A DNA stretch of 64,000 nucleotides from NCBI RefSeq assembly GCF_001544375.1, contig NZ_BCQJ01000001.1, positions 418,275 to 482,274 of the forward strand, given 5' to 3'. A model generated the notes under the pieces. That model saw only the letters and a list, made by a program, of their open reading frames with translations. It had not been told where the DNA came from and searched no databases. This DNA comes from Enterococcus canis NBRC 100695 (GTDB lineage Bacteria > Bacillota > Bacilli > Lactobacillales > Enterococcaceae). Shown here piece after piece: positions 8,987 through 18,011 of the stretch. The translations under genes were made by a program, and so were the position numbers. The stretch's first letter is position 1. Each line of letters opens with the position of its first letter.

Positions 8987-9706
8987 TTTTATGAGTGTTG
9001 CCAGAGTTTCAATAGGGATTTGACCTGGCGCTGAGGCGACGGCTAATGAGCCAAAAGTCGCCACTGAACCAAAGTTTGCCCCTGCGATACGACTGATCAT
9101 GCCCAAATCCCCCATTGCCATCGTAATCAGTGGTTGTTTGGTTTCTGCAGATACTGTCAAGGTACCTGTTAATAAATCTAAGACGTCTTGAGGCGTTTTT
9201 GGCATGACGGCAAGCTTCCCGATATCACCACTTGCCGCTAACGTTCGGAGCGTCTCTTGTAGCACAGCGATGGCTGGTGTTTCTTGAAAATGATGGGCAC
9301 TACAAATGATAGGTACCCCATGTTGATGCGCTAGTTTGCGTAGCGTGCTTTTTACCTCATCTGGCCAATGTCCTTCTACGTCCAGCGCTTCACAGAGCCC
9401 CTCATCCAGCAACCCTCTATACAAAGCCACATAGTCCTCTGCAGAAATGGCTTGCTCGCCACCTTCTGCCAATGTGCGGAAAGTCGCAATCAGTGGTTTA
9501 GTGCACTGACTTCGCAGTTGGCGGCCTATCGCTACGGTCTGCGCTAGCCCAAGAACTGTTGCCAGATGATCTAAACGCCACTCCACTAAGTCGGCAGCAC
9601 TTTGCTGAGCCAGCTTGGCTTCCCGCAAAAGTTCCGCTTGATTCTTACCAACTAATGGGACGATTAGACGCGTCGTAGTTCCTAAATGAACCTCCCCGAT
9701 TTTCAC
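8984..9706 (-). CDS. aroD: 3-dehydroquinate dehydratase, type I
   Basis: The 240-residue enzyme dehydrates 3-dehydroquinate to 3-dehydroshikimate in the shikimate pathway. It is the class I aldolase-fold, Schiff-base type: LVEWRLDHL holds an active-site Glu and Asp, CSAHHF the catalytic His, and GKLAVMPK the Lys that binds substrate. Length is normal for AroD. It lies 15 bp downstream of an rRNA methyltransferase gene on the same strand, and other aro genes are not in the window. Confidence 0.93.
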   Translation of the reverse strand: MKIGEVHLGTTTRLIVPLVGKNQAELLREAKLAQQSAADLVEWRLDHLATVLGLAQTVAIGRQLRSQCTKPLIATFRTLAEGGEQAISAEDYVALYRGLLDEGLCEALDVEGHWPDEVKSTLRKLAHQHGVPIICSAHHFQETPAIAVLQETLRTLAASGDIGKLAVMPKTPQDVLDLLTGTLTVSAETKQPLITMAMGDLGMISRIAGANFGSVATFGSLAVASAPGQIPIETLATLIK

Positions 9707-9721
9707 CAGTATCCCTCTCTT

Positions 9722-10885
9722 CTAGTTGATGGTGTAAACTAATACCTTTAAGTAATTGCCCTCAGCAAAACCCGGCCAAACAGCAAAATCGCCTGGCAGG
9801 CGGAAGACTTCTTCTAAGTGGTAGTCAGCGCCTTTAGCAGTCAGCGAGTCCTCCACCATTTGTTGGTATTTGGTCATATTGATATTAGCCGCATTGGTGG
9901 AAGCAATCAAGGTGCCACCCGCTGTCAAAATATCTAAAGAAGCCTCCACTAGATCCCCATAGTTTTTCGCTACGCTAAAGACGCGCTTTTTGTTACGGGC
10001 AAAGCTCGGTGGATCTAAAACAATCACATCATAGGATAGTTCTTTCCGCTTTGCATATTTAAAATACTCGAACACATCCATCACAATGATTTTTTGCTGT
10101 TCTAACGGCAAGCCATTTACCATGAATTGCTCTTGCGTTTTTGGCAGACTCCGTTTCGCCAAGTCAACACTGGTGGTCGCCTCTGCTCCGCCAATCGCTG
10201 CGGCTACTGAAAAGGCGCCTGTGTAACTAAATAGGTTTAGTACTGATTTGCCTGCAGCCATGCCTTCGGCCAAACGGCCCCGAACTTCTTTTTGATCCAA
10301 GAAAATCCCCGTCATTAATCCATCATCGAGATAAGTTGCATACTGGACCCCGTTTTCTTTGACGATTAACGGTTCTGGTGCCACTTCTCCCTCGACAAAG
10401 CGACTTTCAGGCAAAGTTGTTTCAAAACGATGCTTTTCATAGATTCCCTTAATAAATGGGCACGCGGCTTTCAAAGCCTTCAAGACCGCTTCTTTTAACT
10501 GATAAATCCCTTCGTTATACCAGGAAACCACTACAAAGTTTTCATAATAATCCACTGTCACACCACCTAAGCCATCGCCTTCACCGTTAAATAAGCGAAA
10601 AGCTGTAGTGGTTTCGTCAGAAAAATAAGCTGACCGTTTTGACGCCGCTTCAGTAAACAAAGCCGTCAAAAATGAATGATCGGGTACTTGATCTTGAAAA
10701 GAAACGACCCAGCCAGCTCCTTTATTTTGCGGGGCCAAATAGCCGACAGCTAAAAATTTTCCTTGATGGGTTAAGCGTACCCATGACGTCACTGCTGGTT
10801 TACCTGTCAGATCTTCTTTGTGGATCAGCGGGTAACCCTTTAAGATACGTTTTGCCAATTGGCTCTTGATCTCAACCGTTTGCAT
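9722..10885 (-). CDS. RlmI-type 23S rRNA (cytosine-C5) methyltransferase
   Basis: The 387-residue protein has an N-terminal PUA-like RNA-binding region and a C-terminal Rossmann methyltransferase with LNLFSYTGAFSVAA (SAM-binding motif I) and VLDPPSFARNK (motif IV). This is the layout of RlmI/YwbD-like enzymes that make m5C in 23S rRNA; the exact target base is not visible. The ATG at 10885 is chosen because AAGGAG lies 7 bases upstream; a TTG two codons earlier would touch the ribosome site. aroD follows closely. Confidence 0.88.
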   Translation of the reverse strand: MQTVEIKSQLAKRILKGYPLIHKEDLTGKPAVTSWVRLTHQGKFLAVGYLAPQNKGAGWVVSFQDQVPDHSFLTALFTEAASKRSAYFSDETTTAFRLFNGEGDGLGGVTVDYYENFVVVSWYNEGIYQLKEAVLKALKAACPFIKGIYEKHRFETTLPESRFVEGEVAPEPLIVKENGVQYATYLDDGLMTGIFLDQKEVRGRLAEGMAAGKSVLNLFSYTGAFSVAAAIGGAEATTSVDLAKRSLPKTQEQFMVNGLPLEQQKIIVMDVFEYFKYAKRKELSYDVIVLDPPSFARNKKRVFSVAKNYGDLVEASLDILTAGGTLIASTNAANINMTKYQQMVEDSLTAKGADYHLEEVFRLPGDFAVWPGFAEGNYLKVLVYTIN

Positions 10886-11025
10886 AATCAAACTCCTTCA
10901 AATTTTCTTCCCTCACTATACCACAAAAATCCGTGGCTACGACCCTTGTCCTACTGTCTAACCGTCTGTTTTTCAGAAAAAATGTAAGAAAAGGTTAACA
11001 TCATTGAAAATAACCCTCCTATAAA

Positions 11026-11054
11026 TTGACAGTGCAACAGTGACGCGGTAAAAT
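11026..11054 (+). promoter_or_regulatory. Strong sigma-A promoter of ltaS
   Basis: TTGACA at 11026-11031, a 17-bp spacer and TAAAAT at 11049-11054 match the consensus closely and leave an mRNA leader of about 70 nt before the TTG start at 11132. Confidence 0.8.
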
Positions 11055-11131
11055 TGTATGAAAGTGTGCAACAGATGGTTTGCACCATTTTTGTTTACTT
11101 ACAAATCTGAAACACAGAGAGGAAGGTTCCA

Positions 11132-13231
11132 TTGAAAAAGGTACATGTGCCAAAATGGCTCAATACACGTTTAGGCTTCTTTGGCTTAGTTACTGTCCTG
11201 ATTTGGGCCAAAACAATTTTTGCCTATTTATTTGAATTTAATCTAGGGATTGAAAGCCCTATGCAGTACTTCATTCTACTTATCAATCCGATCGCGACGA
11301 CGATCTTTTTACTATCGATCGCCCTTTACGTGCGGCGCACCAAGGCGGCCTACATCACCACCATGGTCATCTACAGTCTAGTGACCCTGCTGTTGTTCGC
11401 CAACGTCGTTTACTACCGTGAATTTACTGACTTTATCACTATCAATACCATGTTAAGCTCTGGTAAAGTTGCGAGTGGGCTTGGTGAAAGCGCCTTACGC
11501 CTGTTCCGTCCATACGACCTAGTCTTTATCGTAGATATTATTGCACTAGCTTTCATGCTAATCACCAAACGTATTAAAATGGACACCCGTCCAGTACGGG
11601 CACGTATGGCTATTGCGGTTTCTTCTTTAGCAGTGATGCTTTTCTCGGCAAACTTGTTTTTAGCCGAAGCCGATCGTCCTGAATTATTATCTCGGACTTT
11701 CTCACGTGACTATATTGTGAAATATCTTGGTTTGAACGCTTTTACCGTCTATGACGGTGTTTTGACTTATCAAACCAACCAAATTCGGGCCCAAGCTAGT
11801 CCAACCAACTTAGTTGAAGTTGAAAACTATGTCAAAGACCATTACGCAGCACCTAATGATCAAATGTTTGGCCTAGCCAAGAACCGTAACGTGATTTATA
11901 TCCATTTGGAAAGCTTCCAACAATTCCTGATTGACTATAAATTAAAAGATGAAAATGGTGAAGAACACGAAGTAACACCATTTATCAATAGCTTGTTCCA
12001 TGATAATCAAACGTTCTCCTTTGATAATTTCTTCCACCAAGTGAAAGCTGGCAAAACCAGTGATGCGGAAACACTATTTGAAAATTCATTCTTCGGATTG
12101 GATCAAGGACCACTATTCACGCAGCTAGGTGGTAAAAATACCTTTGAAGCAGCCCCTGCCATTCTTGATCAAGAAGCTGGCTACACTAGCGCTGTCTTCC
12201 ATGGTAACGCCGGTACTTTCTGGAACCGGAATGAAACCTACAAACGTTTTGGCTATGATTACTTCTTTGATGCCAGCTACTACGATGTCAATGAAGACAA
12301 TAGCTTCCAATACGGCTTGCATGATAAACCATTTTTCAATCAGTCCGTACAATATTTAGAACACTTACAACAACCGTTCTATACCAAGTTTATTGCAGTC
12401 TCAAATCACTATCCATACTCACAATTTACCAATGATGAAGCTGGTTTCCCAATGGCGCAAACAAGCGATGAAACCATCAACGGTTACTTTGCCACAGCCA
12501 ACTATTTAGACACAGCTGTTAAAGAATTCTTTGACTATCTAAAAGCTAGCGGACTTTATGAAAATTCTGTGATTGTGCTTTACGGAGATCACTACGGTGT
12601 TTCTAACTCACGGAATCCTGACCTAGCTGAATTAGTCGGCAAAGACAAGAGTGCTTGGAACGATTACGATAACGCGTCTATGCAACGTGTCCCTTACATG
12701 ATTCATGTCCCTGGTCAACATAATGGCGGAATCAATCATACCTATGGTGGCCAAGTAGATGCCTTACCTACCCTACTTCACCTATTAGGTGTTGACACTA
12801 AGAATTACATCCAGTTAGGACAAGATTTGTTCTCGAAAGAAAATGAACAAGTCGTTGCCTTCCGGAATGGTGATTTTGTAACTCCGAAGTATACCGTAAT
12901 TGGTACTAGCGTGTATGAATCAAAAACTGGTCGCATTATTTCCATGCCGACCACTGAACAAACAAAAGAGATCGAGGAATTGCGGGCTAAAGTAGCCGAA
13001 CAATTGAAAGTCTCTGATAGCATTACCAATGGTGACCTGCTCCGTTTCTACAATGATAGTGGCTTGAAGCCAGTCGATCCTGATACCTATTCCTATAAAG
13101 ATCAGCTTGCACAGTTAGAAGCGATTGAAAAGGAAAAAGGCAAAGATTCTACCAGCGTATATAGCGAAAATGGTGACAAATCAACAACTGATAAGTACAA
13201 AACAGAAACTTATAAAGAATTACACAAGTAA
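11132..13231 (+). CDS. ltaS: Lipoteichoic acid synthase (LtaS-like)
   Basis: The 699-residue membrane enzyme polymerises glycerol phosphate from phosphatidylglycerol onto a lipid anchor. About five hydrophobic helices occupy residues 13-200, followed by an extracellular sulfatase-like domain. The catalytic nucleophile is the Thr of GKTSDAET, about residue 309; YGDHYGVSN and HVPGQHNGG carry metal and substrate ligands. The start is TTG at 11132 after GAGAGGAAGG. The C-terminus is long and charged. A paralogue acting as primase (LtaP type) cannot be excluded, but length and motifs fit the main synthase. Confidence 0.92.
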   Translation: MKKVHVPKWLNTRLGFFGLVTVLIWAKTIFAYLFEFNLGIESPMQYFILLINPIATTIFLLSIALYVRRTKAAYITTMVIYSLVTLLLFANVVYYREFTDFITINTMLSSGKVASGLGESALRLFRPYDLVFIVDIIALAFMLITKRIKMDTRPVRARMAIAVSSLAVMLFSANLFLAEADRPELLSRTFSRDYIVKYLGLNAFTVYDGVLTYQTNQIRAQASPTNLVEVENYVKDHYAAPNDQMFGLAKNRNVIYIHLESFQQFLIDYKLKDENGEEHEVTPFINSLFHDNQTFSFDNFFHQVKAGKTSDAETLFENSFFGLDQGPLFTQLGGKNTFEAAPAILDQEAGYTSAVFHGNAGTFWNRNETYKRFGYDYFFDASYYDVNEDNSFQYGLHDKPFFNQSVQYLEHLQQPFYTKFIAVSNHYPYSQFTNDEAGFPMAQTSDETINGYFATANYLDTAVKEFFDYLKASGLYENSVIVLYGDHYGVSNSRNPDLAELVGKDKSAWNDYDNASMQRVPYMIHVPGQHNGGINHTYGGQVDALPTLLHLLGVDTKNYIQLGQDLFSKENEQVVAFRNGDFVTPKYTVIGTSVYESKTGRIISMPTTEQTKEIEELRAKVAEQLKVSDSITNGDLLRFYNDSGLKPVDPDTYSYKDQLAQLEAIEKEKGKDSTSVYSENGDKSTTDKYKTETYKELHK

Positions 13232-13239
13232 ACTTTGCA

Positions 13240-13269
13240 GAGGCGAACCATTGAGTTCGCCTCTTTTTT
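13240..13269 (+). terminator. Terminator of ltaS
   Basis: GAGGCGAAC (13240-13248) pairs with GTTCGCCTC (13255-13263), followed by T6. Confidence 0.93.
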
Positions 13270-13328
13270 GATACTTCTTCATAGTTCTTTCATATTCCTC
13301 GACTACAATCAATGAGAGGTGAAAAAGA

Positions 13329-14063
13329 ATGAGCGGCTTACGTTTAGCAGTAGCAAGTATCAAACAACATAAAACAAGCTCCCTCCTTTGGCTGGGCTTT
13401 TTTATCATGAGCTTGTTCCTCTCTTGTTCTTTCATCAACTTGAACCAATTAACCGCCAAGGATCAGTCTGCCCTACAAACGAAATGGCGCTTGATCCAGC
13501 AAGTAGAACCGGAAGCCCAAAGTAGCTCTTTGCATCAAGCCCTTACCGTTACGAACCGTCTGGAAAACTTTTACGCTACCAGCTTTAATCTCGTATTACT
13601 GGGATGCGGCTTTTTCTTCTTCGTGCTATTTCTCTTTTGGCTACGTACTAGAAAAAGTGAATTATTAGGCTGGTATTTCTTTGGACTTTCGACTAAGACT
13701 ATTGTCAAAATCATTTTTTTACAGCTAGCATTACCGCTGGGTGCTGCTATTCTGATCTCGCTTTTACTCATTTTGTTTGCTCAAGGTACTTACAATTTGC
13801 TCTTGTCATGGGGCAATAACCATATCCAAACCATGCTAGGTAACTTTCCTAGTACGTTGGTCATTGAGAGCCACTCCCTCACCAGCGAAGGGCTCTTACC
13901 CTTTGATTTACATAGTTTCTTTCAAGTGAATCACAGCCTAGATAGTGCTACTTTGCTAGAAACTCTAGGAAAAGCAATCGTCTTTCACTTGATGATTCTT
14001 GTCCCTGTCAGTTCACTCGTTGCATTCGTTTATTGTCGTCGTCTTAAAAATGGAGGTTACTGA
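13329..14063 (+). CDS. FtsX-like ABC permease, short
   Basis: The 244-residue membrane protein has four predicted helices: about residues 18-38, 80-102, 137-158 and 218-240. The first is separated from the next three by a short outside segment, the topology of a reduced FtsX/MacB-type permease. The start follows GAGAGGTGAAAAAGA. It overlaps in expression with the next gene, whose ribosome site lies inside its last codons. Specific substrate is unknown. Assignment rests on topology and partner rather than on a clear motif. Confidence 0.6.
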   Translation: MSGLRLAVASIKQHKTSSLLWLGFFIMSLFLSCSFINLNQLTAKDQSALQTKWRLIQQVEPEAQSSSLHQALTVTNRLENFYATSFNLVLLGCGFFFFVLFLFWLRTRKSELLGWYFFGLSTKTIVKIIFLQLALPLGAAILISLLLILFAQGTYNLLLSWGNNHIQTMLGNFPSTLVIESHSLTSEGLLPFDLHSFFQVNHSLDSATLLETLGKAIVFHLMILVPVSSLVAFVYCRRLKNGGY

Positions 14064-14065
14064 TT

Positions 14066-14587
14066 ATGGCCTATTTTCAAAAACAATCTGTTGAAACACT
14101 CTGGTCCACCCACAAAATTACAGCAGTCTTGGAAGAACCTGCTGCTATTCGCCAGGATATTCAACTACTGATCAATCAAAAAAGTGAAGATGAACGCATC
14201 TTTATTTCAAATAGCATCCCGCTCGTCATGCATGTTCCTGTTAAAGACATTCTTTTACTAGCCACTGGCTTAAAGGAAAAGCAGTTAAAAACAGAATTAG
14301 CCGACGTCTTTACTGAACTTGAGTTGCCGCTAGCAATCTTACAGCTCCCGTTAGACGAGCTTTCAATGCTGGAACGACTCAAGATCCAATTACTAAAATC
14401 CTTATTGCTCTCAAAGAAACAAATCATCCTAGACGATATTTTCGAAAGTCTAACAATCCGCGAACGTCAGGAATTTTTACCATTACTGAAACAACTGAGT
14501 CAAAACTATGATCTGCGTTTTGTCCTATTAACTAGCGATCAACGGATTCGCGAAAGCCACTATATTGATCAACTATTAGTTGCTTAA
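14066..14587 (+). CDS. ABC-ATPase-like protein lacking a P-loop
   Basis: The 173-residue product looks like the C-terminal half of an ABC ATPase: LSMLERLKIQLLKSLLLSKK sits where the signature and following helix would be, followed by KQIILDDIF, a Walker B-like strand with two Asp, and FVLLTSDQRI, resembling the H-loop strand with the switch His absent. No Walker A (GxxxxGK[ST]) is present anywhere. It starts three bases after the permease stop. The protein is probably not an independent ATPase; a regulatory subunit or a degenerating transporter are both possible. Confidence 0.55.
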   Translation: MAYFQKQSVETLWSTHKITAVLEEPAAIRQDIQLLINQKSEDERIFISNSIPLVMHVPVKDILLLATGLKEKQLKTELADVFTELELPLAILQLPLDELSMLERLKIQLLKSLLLSKKQIILDDIFESLTIRERQEFLPLLKQLSQNYDLRFVLLTSDQRIRESHYIDQLLVA

Positions 14588-14634
14588 AAAAACCTTCAAG
14601 AGAAATGATCTTTCGTTTCTCCTGAAGGTTTTTG
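14587..14634 (+). terminator. Terminator
   Basis: AAAAACCTTCA and TGAAGGTTTTT enclose an inner GAGAAA/TTTCTC stem, with a T-rich end. It closes the two-gene unit 13329-14587. Confidence 0.88.
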
Positions 14635-14700
14635 TTTGGTCTTATTTGACTAGTTCAAAACATTTGAGCCATTGAATCTTGGTGTCTTTCCTTGATAGTC

Positions 14701-14826
14701 TTAGAATTCTTTATCACGCCATGCATCCTTAATACCATGTCGTACTGCTAAACGAATAATCCAATACAAAGCAAATGGGACTAATACATAAAGAAGCAAG
14801 CTAAAGCCCATATAAAAATTCATCAT
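14701..14826 (-). CDS. Small single-helix membrane protein, 41 aa
   Basis: On the minus strand ATGATG at 14826 follows GGAGGCGTCAATT. The 41-residue product starts MMNFYMGFSLLLYVL, has one long hydrophobic helix, and ends RHGIKDAWRDKEF. This resembles short DUF6019-like proteins of lactobacillales with a helix followed by GIxDA and acidic residues (from memory). The start, ribosome site and pattern are good, but function is unknown. An imperfect inverted repeat, TAACTA..TAGTTA, lies upstream at about 14855-14877. Confidence 0.65.
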   Translation of the reverse strand: MMNFYMGFSLLLYVLVPFALYWIIRLAVRHGIKDAWRDKEF

Positions 14827-14991
14827 AATTGACGCCTCCATTATCCTAATCTGAGTAACTAATCGTTATAGTTAGTTTACCTCGATACTATGCTGGGAGC
14901 AATCAAATCTACTGTTATGAAATTTTTTTGGTACTCGCCTTTTTATCGGGTTCTTTACTTCCGCCCCATGAGTACTCTCCAACCTTCAAAT

Positions 14992-15791
14992 CTAATGTAT
15001 TCCGCCTTTCCGTGAAATGAGTAAGAAGGATAACGAGAATCCGCGTTTATCATAGACATCTGTCAAACCAATATCGTAGTCAAATTCCTTCAATTTCGTT
15101 ATTTTCAGGTTATTTTGAACAATGCTAGTCACAATATTCGCCATCGTATGGGAAAAACTAGTAAATTCTTTAGAGGCATAAGTTTCAGACATATAGCTCA
15201 TGCCTTCATCTTCAATCCAAGGCTCTGTCCTAAAATAGGAATAGCTTACTCGATTCAGATTTTTACCATCAAAATCTTCTTCACCTGGCAAAGGTAGCAT
15301 ATTCATAAAAGGATGGAAGTCGTGCAGAAGCATCACGCCGTCAGCTTTTAAACATGCCGCAACTTTTGCAAAAAGAGCCTCTAAATCCTGAAACCAGGTG
15401 ATTGCCCCAATAGTAAAGAAAATGAAATCAAACTGTTGATGGTAGGAATCGGGGATATCTAAAATATTTTCGGCAACAAAGTCGCAGTTAACAATGTTCG
15501 CTTTTGCAGCAGTCACTTTGGCCTGTTCTAAAATGTTCTCCGCAATATCAAAACCAACGCCGCGCCTTGCGCCTAGTGACATTAAAGATAGCAGCTCTCG
15601 ACCATTATTGCAGCAAAACTGTGCAATCGTTTTTCCTTTAAAATCAATTTTTTTCAATTCTTTGGCGACATTTTCGTCAAAAAAGGCAACTCTTCCGTCA
15701 GTATGCGTCGATAATTATCCTCGCCCCAATTTTTATGACGATGTTCAAAGGCCTCTTCCCAAGCTAGTCTATTCCCCTCAATATAATCCAT
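14992..15791 (-). pseudogene. Class I SAM-dependent methyltransferase, frameshifted
   Basis: The true start is ATG 15791 (MDYIEGNRLAWEEAFEHR) after AAGGAG. This frame runs to ...ILTEELPF and then derails at a run of six A on the plus strand, 15679-15684 (T on the coding strand). Adding one T restores ELPFFDENVAKELKK and joins the 221-residue downstream frame, which has IAQFCCNNGRELLSL, FDIAENIL and DFIFFTIGAITWF, all typical of a small-molecule class I methyltransferase. The repaired length would be 266 residues. It follows the XRE gene by 29 bp on the same strand. The shift could be mutation, phase variation, slippage, or a sequencing error. Confidence 0.8.
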
Positions 15792-15820
15792 TTTCATCTC
15801 CTTATTTATAACTTGAAACG

Positions 15821-16363
15821 CTACTTCTTCAAAATGAAATTCATGGAAATCTTGGCATACTCTCCAGAGGTAATAACCTTAATTTCTCCAGGGTATTGTG
15901 CTTCGATTTCCTTTATTCGTGGTGTAACTGTTGGTGCCAGCATAATCATGCCAATTTTTTCCTGATTCAAAATGGCTTCAAGCTCAATCGGTTTAGCCGC
16001 CCGCCATTCATACATGGGATACATTTTGCTAAGATTGGCAAGAAAATCTCTTGTACCATAATCTTTTGCTTCTTGCCCCCATTCAGTATTACCAGATGGG
16101 GTATAGCTACTAACAAGAAATACTGCTTTTTTCATGAGTGTTTCCTCCTCTTTGATTGGTTCTGTCTCAGCTTTGATCAACGTATCAATCGTAACTTGGA
16201 AGAATTCAGACAGTCCTAACAAATACTCAATCGTAGGTTGGCTGACACCACGTTCCCACTTTGAAATAGTTTGGCGGCTGATATGCAATTCATTAGCCAA
16301 GTCATTCTGACTCAAGCGATGTAGCTGGCGATAGTATTTAATATTTGCTCCAACAGACGTCAT
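15821..16363 (-). CDS. XRE regulator with a C-terminal PTS IIB-like domain
   Basis: The 180-residue protein starts at 16363, after AAGGAGGG. Residues 1-65 form a typical Cro/CI-type helix-turn-helix (LSQNDLANELHISRQTISKWERG). After an acidic linker the rest resembles lactose/cellobiose PTS IIB proteins: a first strand KKAVFLVSS, helices, then IGMIMLAPTVTPRIKEIE and ITSGEYAKISMN. The phosphorylatable Cys normally found at the end of the first strand is absent. The domain may therefore sense a ligand or partner rather than carry phosphate. It probably controls itself and the methyltransferase behind it. Confidence 0.65.
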   Translation of the reverse strand: MTSVGANIKYYRQLHRLSQNDLANELHISRQTISKWERGVSQPTIEYLLGLSEFFQVTIDTLIKAETEPIKEEETLMKKAVFLVSSYTPSGNTEWGQEAKDYGTRDFLANLSKMYPMYEWRAAKPIELEAILNQEKIGMIMLAPTVTPRIKEIEAQYPGEIKVITSGEYAKISMNFILKK

Positions 16364-16427
16364 CTGCACTGTCCCTCCTTCCAATTCCACTGTAACCGCA
16401 ATCAATTTATCAAGTAAAGAACTTCTC

Positions 16428-16486
16428 ATGATTTTGCTGTAACTTATTCGTAGCAACCTATTGGTAGCAAGGTTTTAACCGGTTAA
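16428..16486 (-). promoter_or_regulatory. Promoter with tandem 14-bp repeats and palindrome
   Basis: For the XRE gene, TTGCTA (16451-16456) and AATCAT (16428-16433) are spaced 17 bp. The -35 lies in the first of two adjacent 14-mers, CTTATTCGTAGCAA (16443-16456) and CCTATTGGTAGCAA (16457-16470). A perfect palindrome TTAACCGGTTAA follows at 16475-16486. These are likely operator sites, perhaps for the XRE protein itself. Confidence 0.55.
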
Positions 16487-16637
16487 TAATCAAAAAAATA
16501 AATCAGTGAGTTACCCCTCTTTTCTACTTATCGTAATTTGCATTTAAGCTGTAATCCTCGATAAGTCTGAAAAAAATAGCCACAAGACTTTGGAATATTT
16601 GCGTACTAATAGGTGTATCTCATAAATCACGCACTGT

Positions 16638-17048
16638 TCATTGCTGATGCGCAGAAAAGGGGACTGGCAACTTGTACTTTTGAATCAACCAAATCGCTAG
16701 CGCCACCTGCACGACACTGATCAACATAAAAACAAGCTGAATTGGAAAAACAGCTGCCATTAATAGCCACTGCGCTATAATCCATATTCCGGTAATCCCC
16801 CCCATAAAAGCAGATAAATAAGCGCCTATGCTTCGTTTCTTCCCAAGCAAAATGCTACTGATTACATTCCCACCAAAGATCACTACCAGTAAAAAGATTC
16901 CTGGGATAAGAAACGTTTTAAAAGGAGCATGAACCAATAAATCGGTGCTTACGCCCATGCTTTCGGCTCCTCCGGGAATTAAAGCAGCACTAGCACCAAA
17001 TGCACCAAAAATTGCCATGACTAAATCAAAAATCAACAAACGTTTCAT
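16638..17048 (-). CDS. Four-helix membrane protein, unknown
   Basis: The 136-residue product has four hydrophobic segments (about residues 5-25, 45-68, 75-97 and 99-122) and a short polar tail. The start follows AAGGAGCGAAAAGA. No motif is recognisable. It is alone, 120 bp from its neighbour on either side of the same strand. Confidence 0.65.
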   Translation of the reverse strand: MKRLLIFDLVMAIFGAFGASAALIPGGAESMGVSTDLLVHAPFKTFLIPGIFLLVVIFGGNVISSILLGKKRSIGAYLSAFMGGITGIWIIAQWLLMAAVFPIQLVFMLISVVQVALAIWLIQKYKLPVPFSAHQQ

Positions 17049-17168
17049 TCTTTTCGCTCCTTTTTCAAACTATTACTTAAACTCTCAATTTTACCGCTAT
17101 AGAGGTGGGACTTCATTTTGAATAGTTCTGCCATCATACAACTTTAAAAAAATGAAGCCTATACTCCG

Positions 17169-17741
17169 CTACATTGGCTTTAAATTCCTATTTAGTCGGT
17201 TTACCATCCATGTAAGGCGACTTTGTTGTCCTTTTGTTGTTTTCGCATCAAAGTAAGCACGAGCGTATGTTTTTTTTACCGAGGGTGACATCTTACAAAA
17301 ATTTGTATAAGCCGGCTCATATTTAATTAGAGTTTCAGTAAGTGCTACTACTTGTTCTGCTGTTATCTCCGCCTCCTGTTCAAGATCCCATTGCCCATTT
17401 TCTTTTGCTTCAGAAATTTTTTGGCGTCCAAAATCCGTCATCAGGGCCCGTTCTTCCAATCTTTGAACCAGTTTTTTATTCTTTTCAGACCATTTGCTAT
17501 TTTTTCTGCGTTGGCTAAAATATTTTTTGTAGGTTGTTTCACTGATTTTTTTCATCTGCCCATCAATCCAGCCATAACAAAGTGCCTCTTCCAAAGCTTC
17601 TGACGCTTTTAGTGTCTTAGGACCGCCCTTTTTGCCAAATAGTAGCCAAACACCCTCACCTGTTTCACAATTTTCAACCAACCACTGTCGAAAGTCTTCA
17701 CGCTGAGAAAACGTCAATTCCCCGTCCATATCGTCACCCAC
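17169..17741 (-). CDS. YdeI/OmpD-associated family protein
   Basis: The 190-residue protein matches the YdeI family: FRQWLVENCETGEGVWLLF at the start, ALCYGWIDGQMKK in the middle, and FSQRRKNSKWSEKN. Members have been linked to bacteriocin protection and peptide resistance in other bacteria, but biochemical function is uncertain. The GTG start at 17741 follows AAAGGGAAT; an internal ATG at 17729 has no better site, so the exact start is uncertain. Confidence 0.8.
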   Translation of the reverse strand: MGDDMDGELTFSQREDFRQWLVENCETGEGVWLLFGKKGGPKTLKASEALEEALCYGWIDGQMKKISETTYKKYFSQRRKNSKWSEKNKKLVQRLEERALMTDFGRQKISEAKENGQWDLEQEAEITAEQVVALTETLIKYEPAYTNFCKMSPSVKKTYARAYFDAKTTKGQQSRLTWMVNRLNRNLKPM

Positions 17742-17884
17742 ATTCCCTTTTCGTATAATAAATTGGAAACAATCTATATATAAATTATACCTGAGGAAAG
17801 CTTCTTAACGGTAGTGAGAGCCTACTTTACCCGTAACTTATTTGTCGCACGTCTTTATGCAACTTGTTAAGTAAAGCTCTCTAC

Positions 17885-17955
17885 GTAAAAATAGCGAGAA
17901 AGCGCCTTTTAGCTTGTTCGTAAATAAAAAAACAAAGGCGTTTTCCCGCTATTAA
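17885..17955 (-). terminator. Terminator of the MFS gene
   Basis: On the minus strand AATAGCGGGAAAACGCCTTT pairs with AAAGGCGCTTTCTCGCTATT across a 23-base loop, followed by TTTTTAC. Confidence 0.8.
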
Positions 17956-18011
17956 TGACATCAAATTCAATTCCTATTCATAGTTAAAAGTACTATCATA
18001 CGCTCACAGTT

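Noticed and set aside
15115-15811. Plus-strand frames opposite the methyltransferase
   Set aside because: Mirror images of the coding strand with no ribosome sites.
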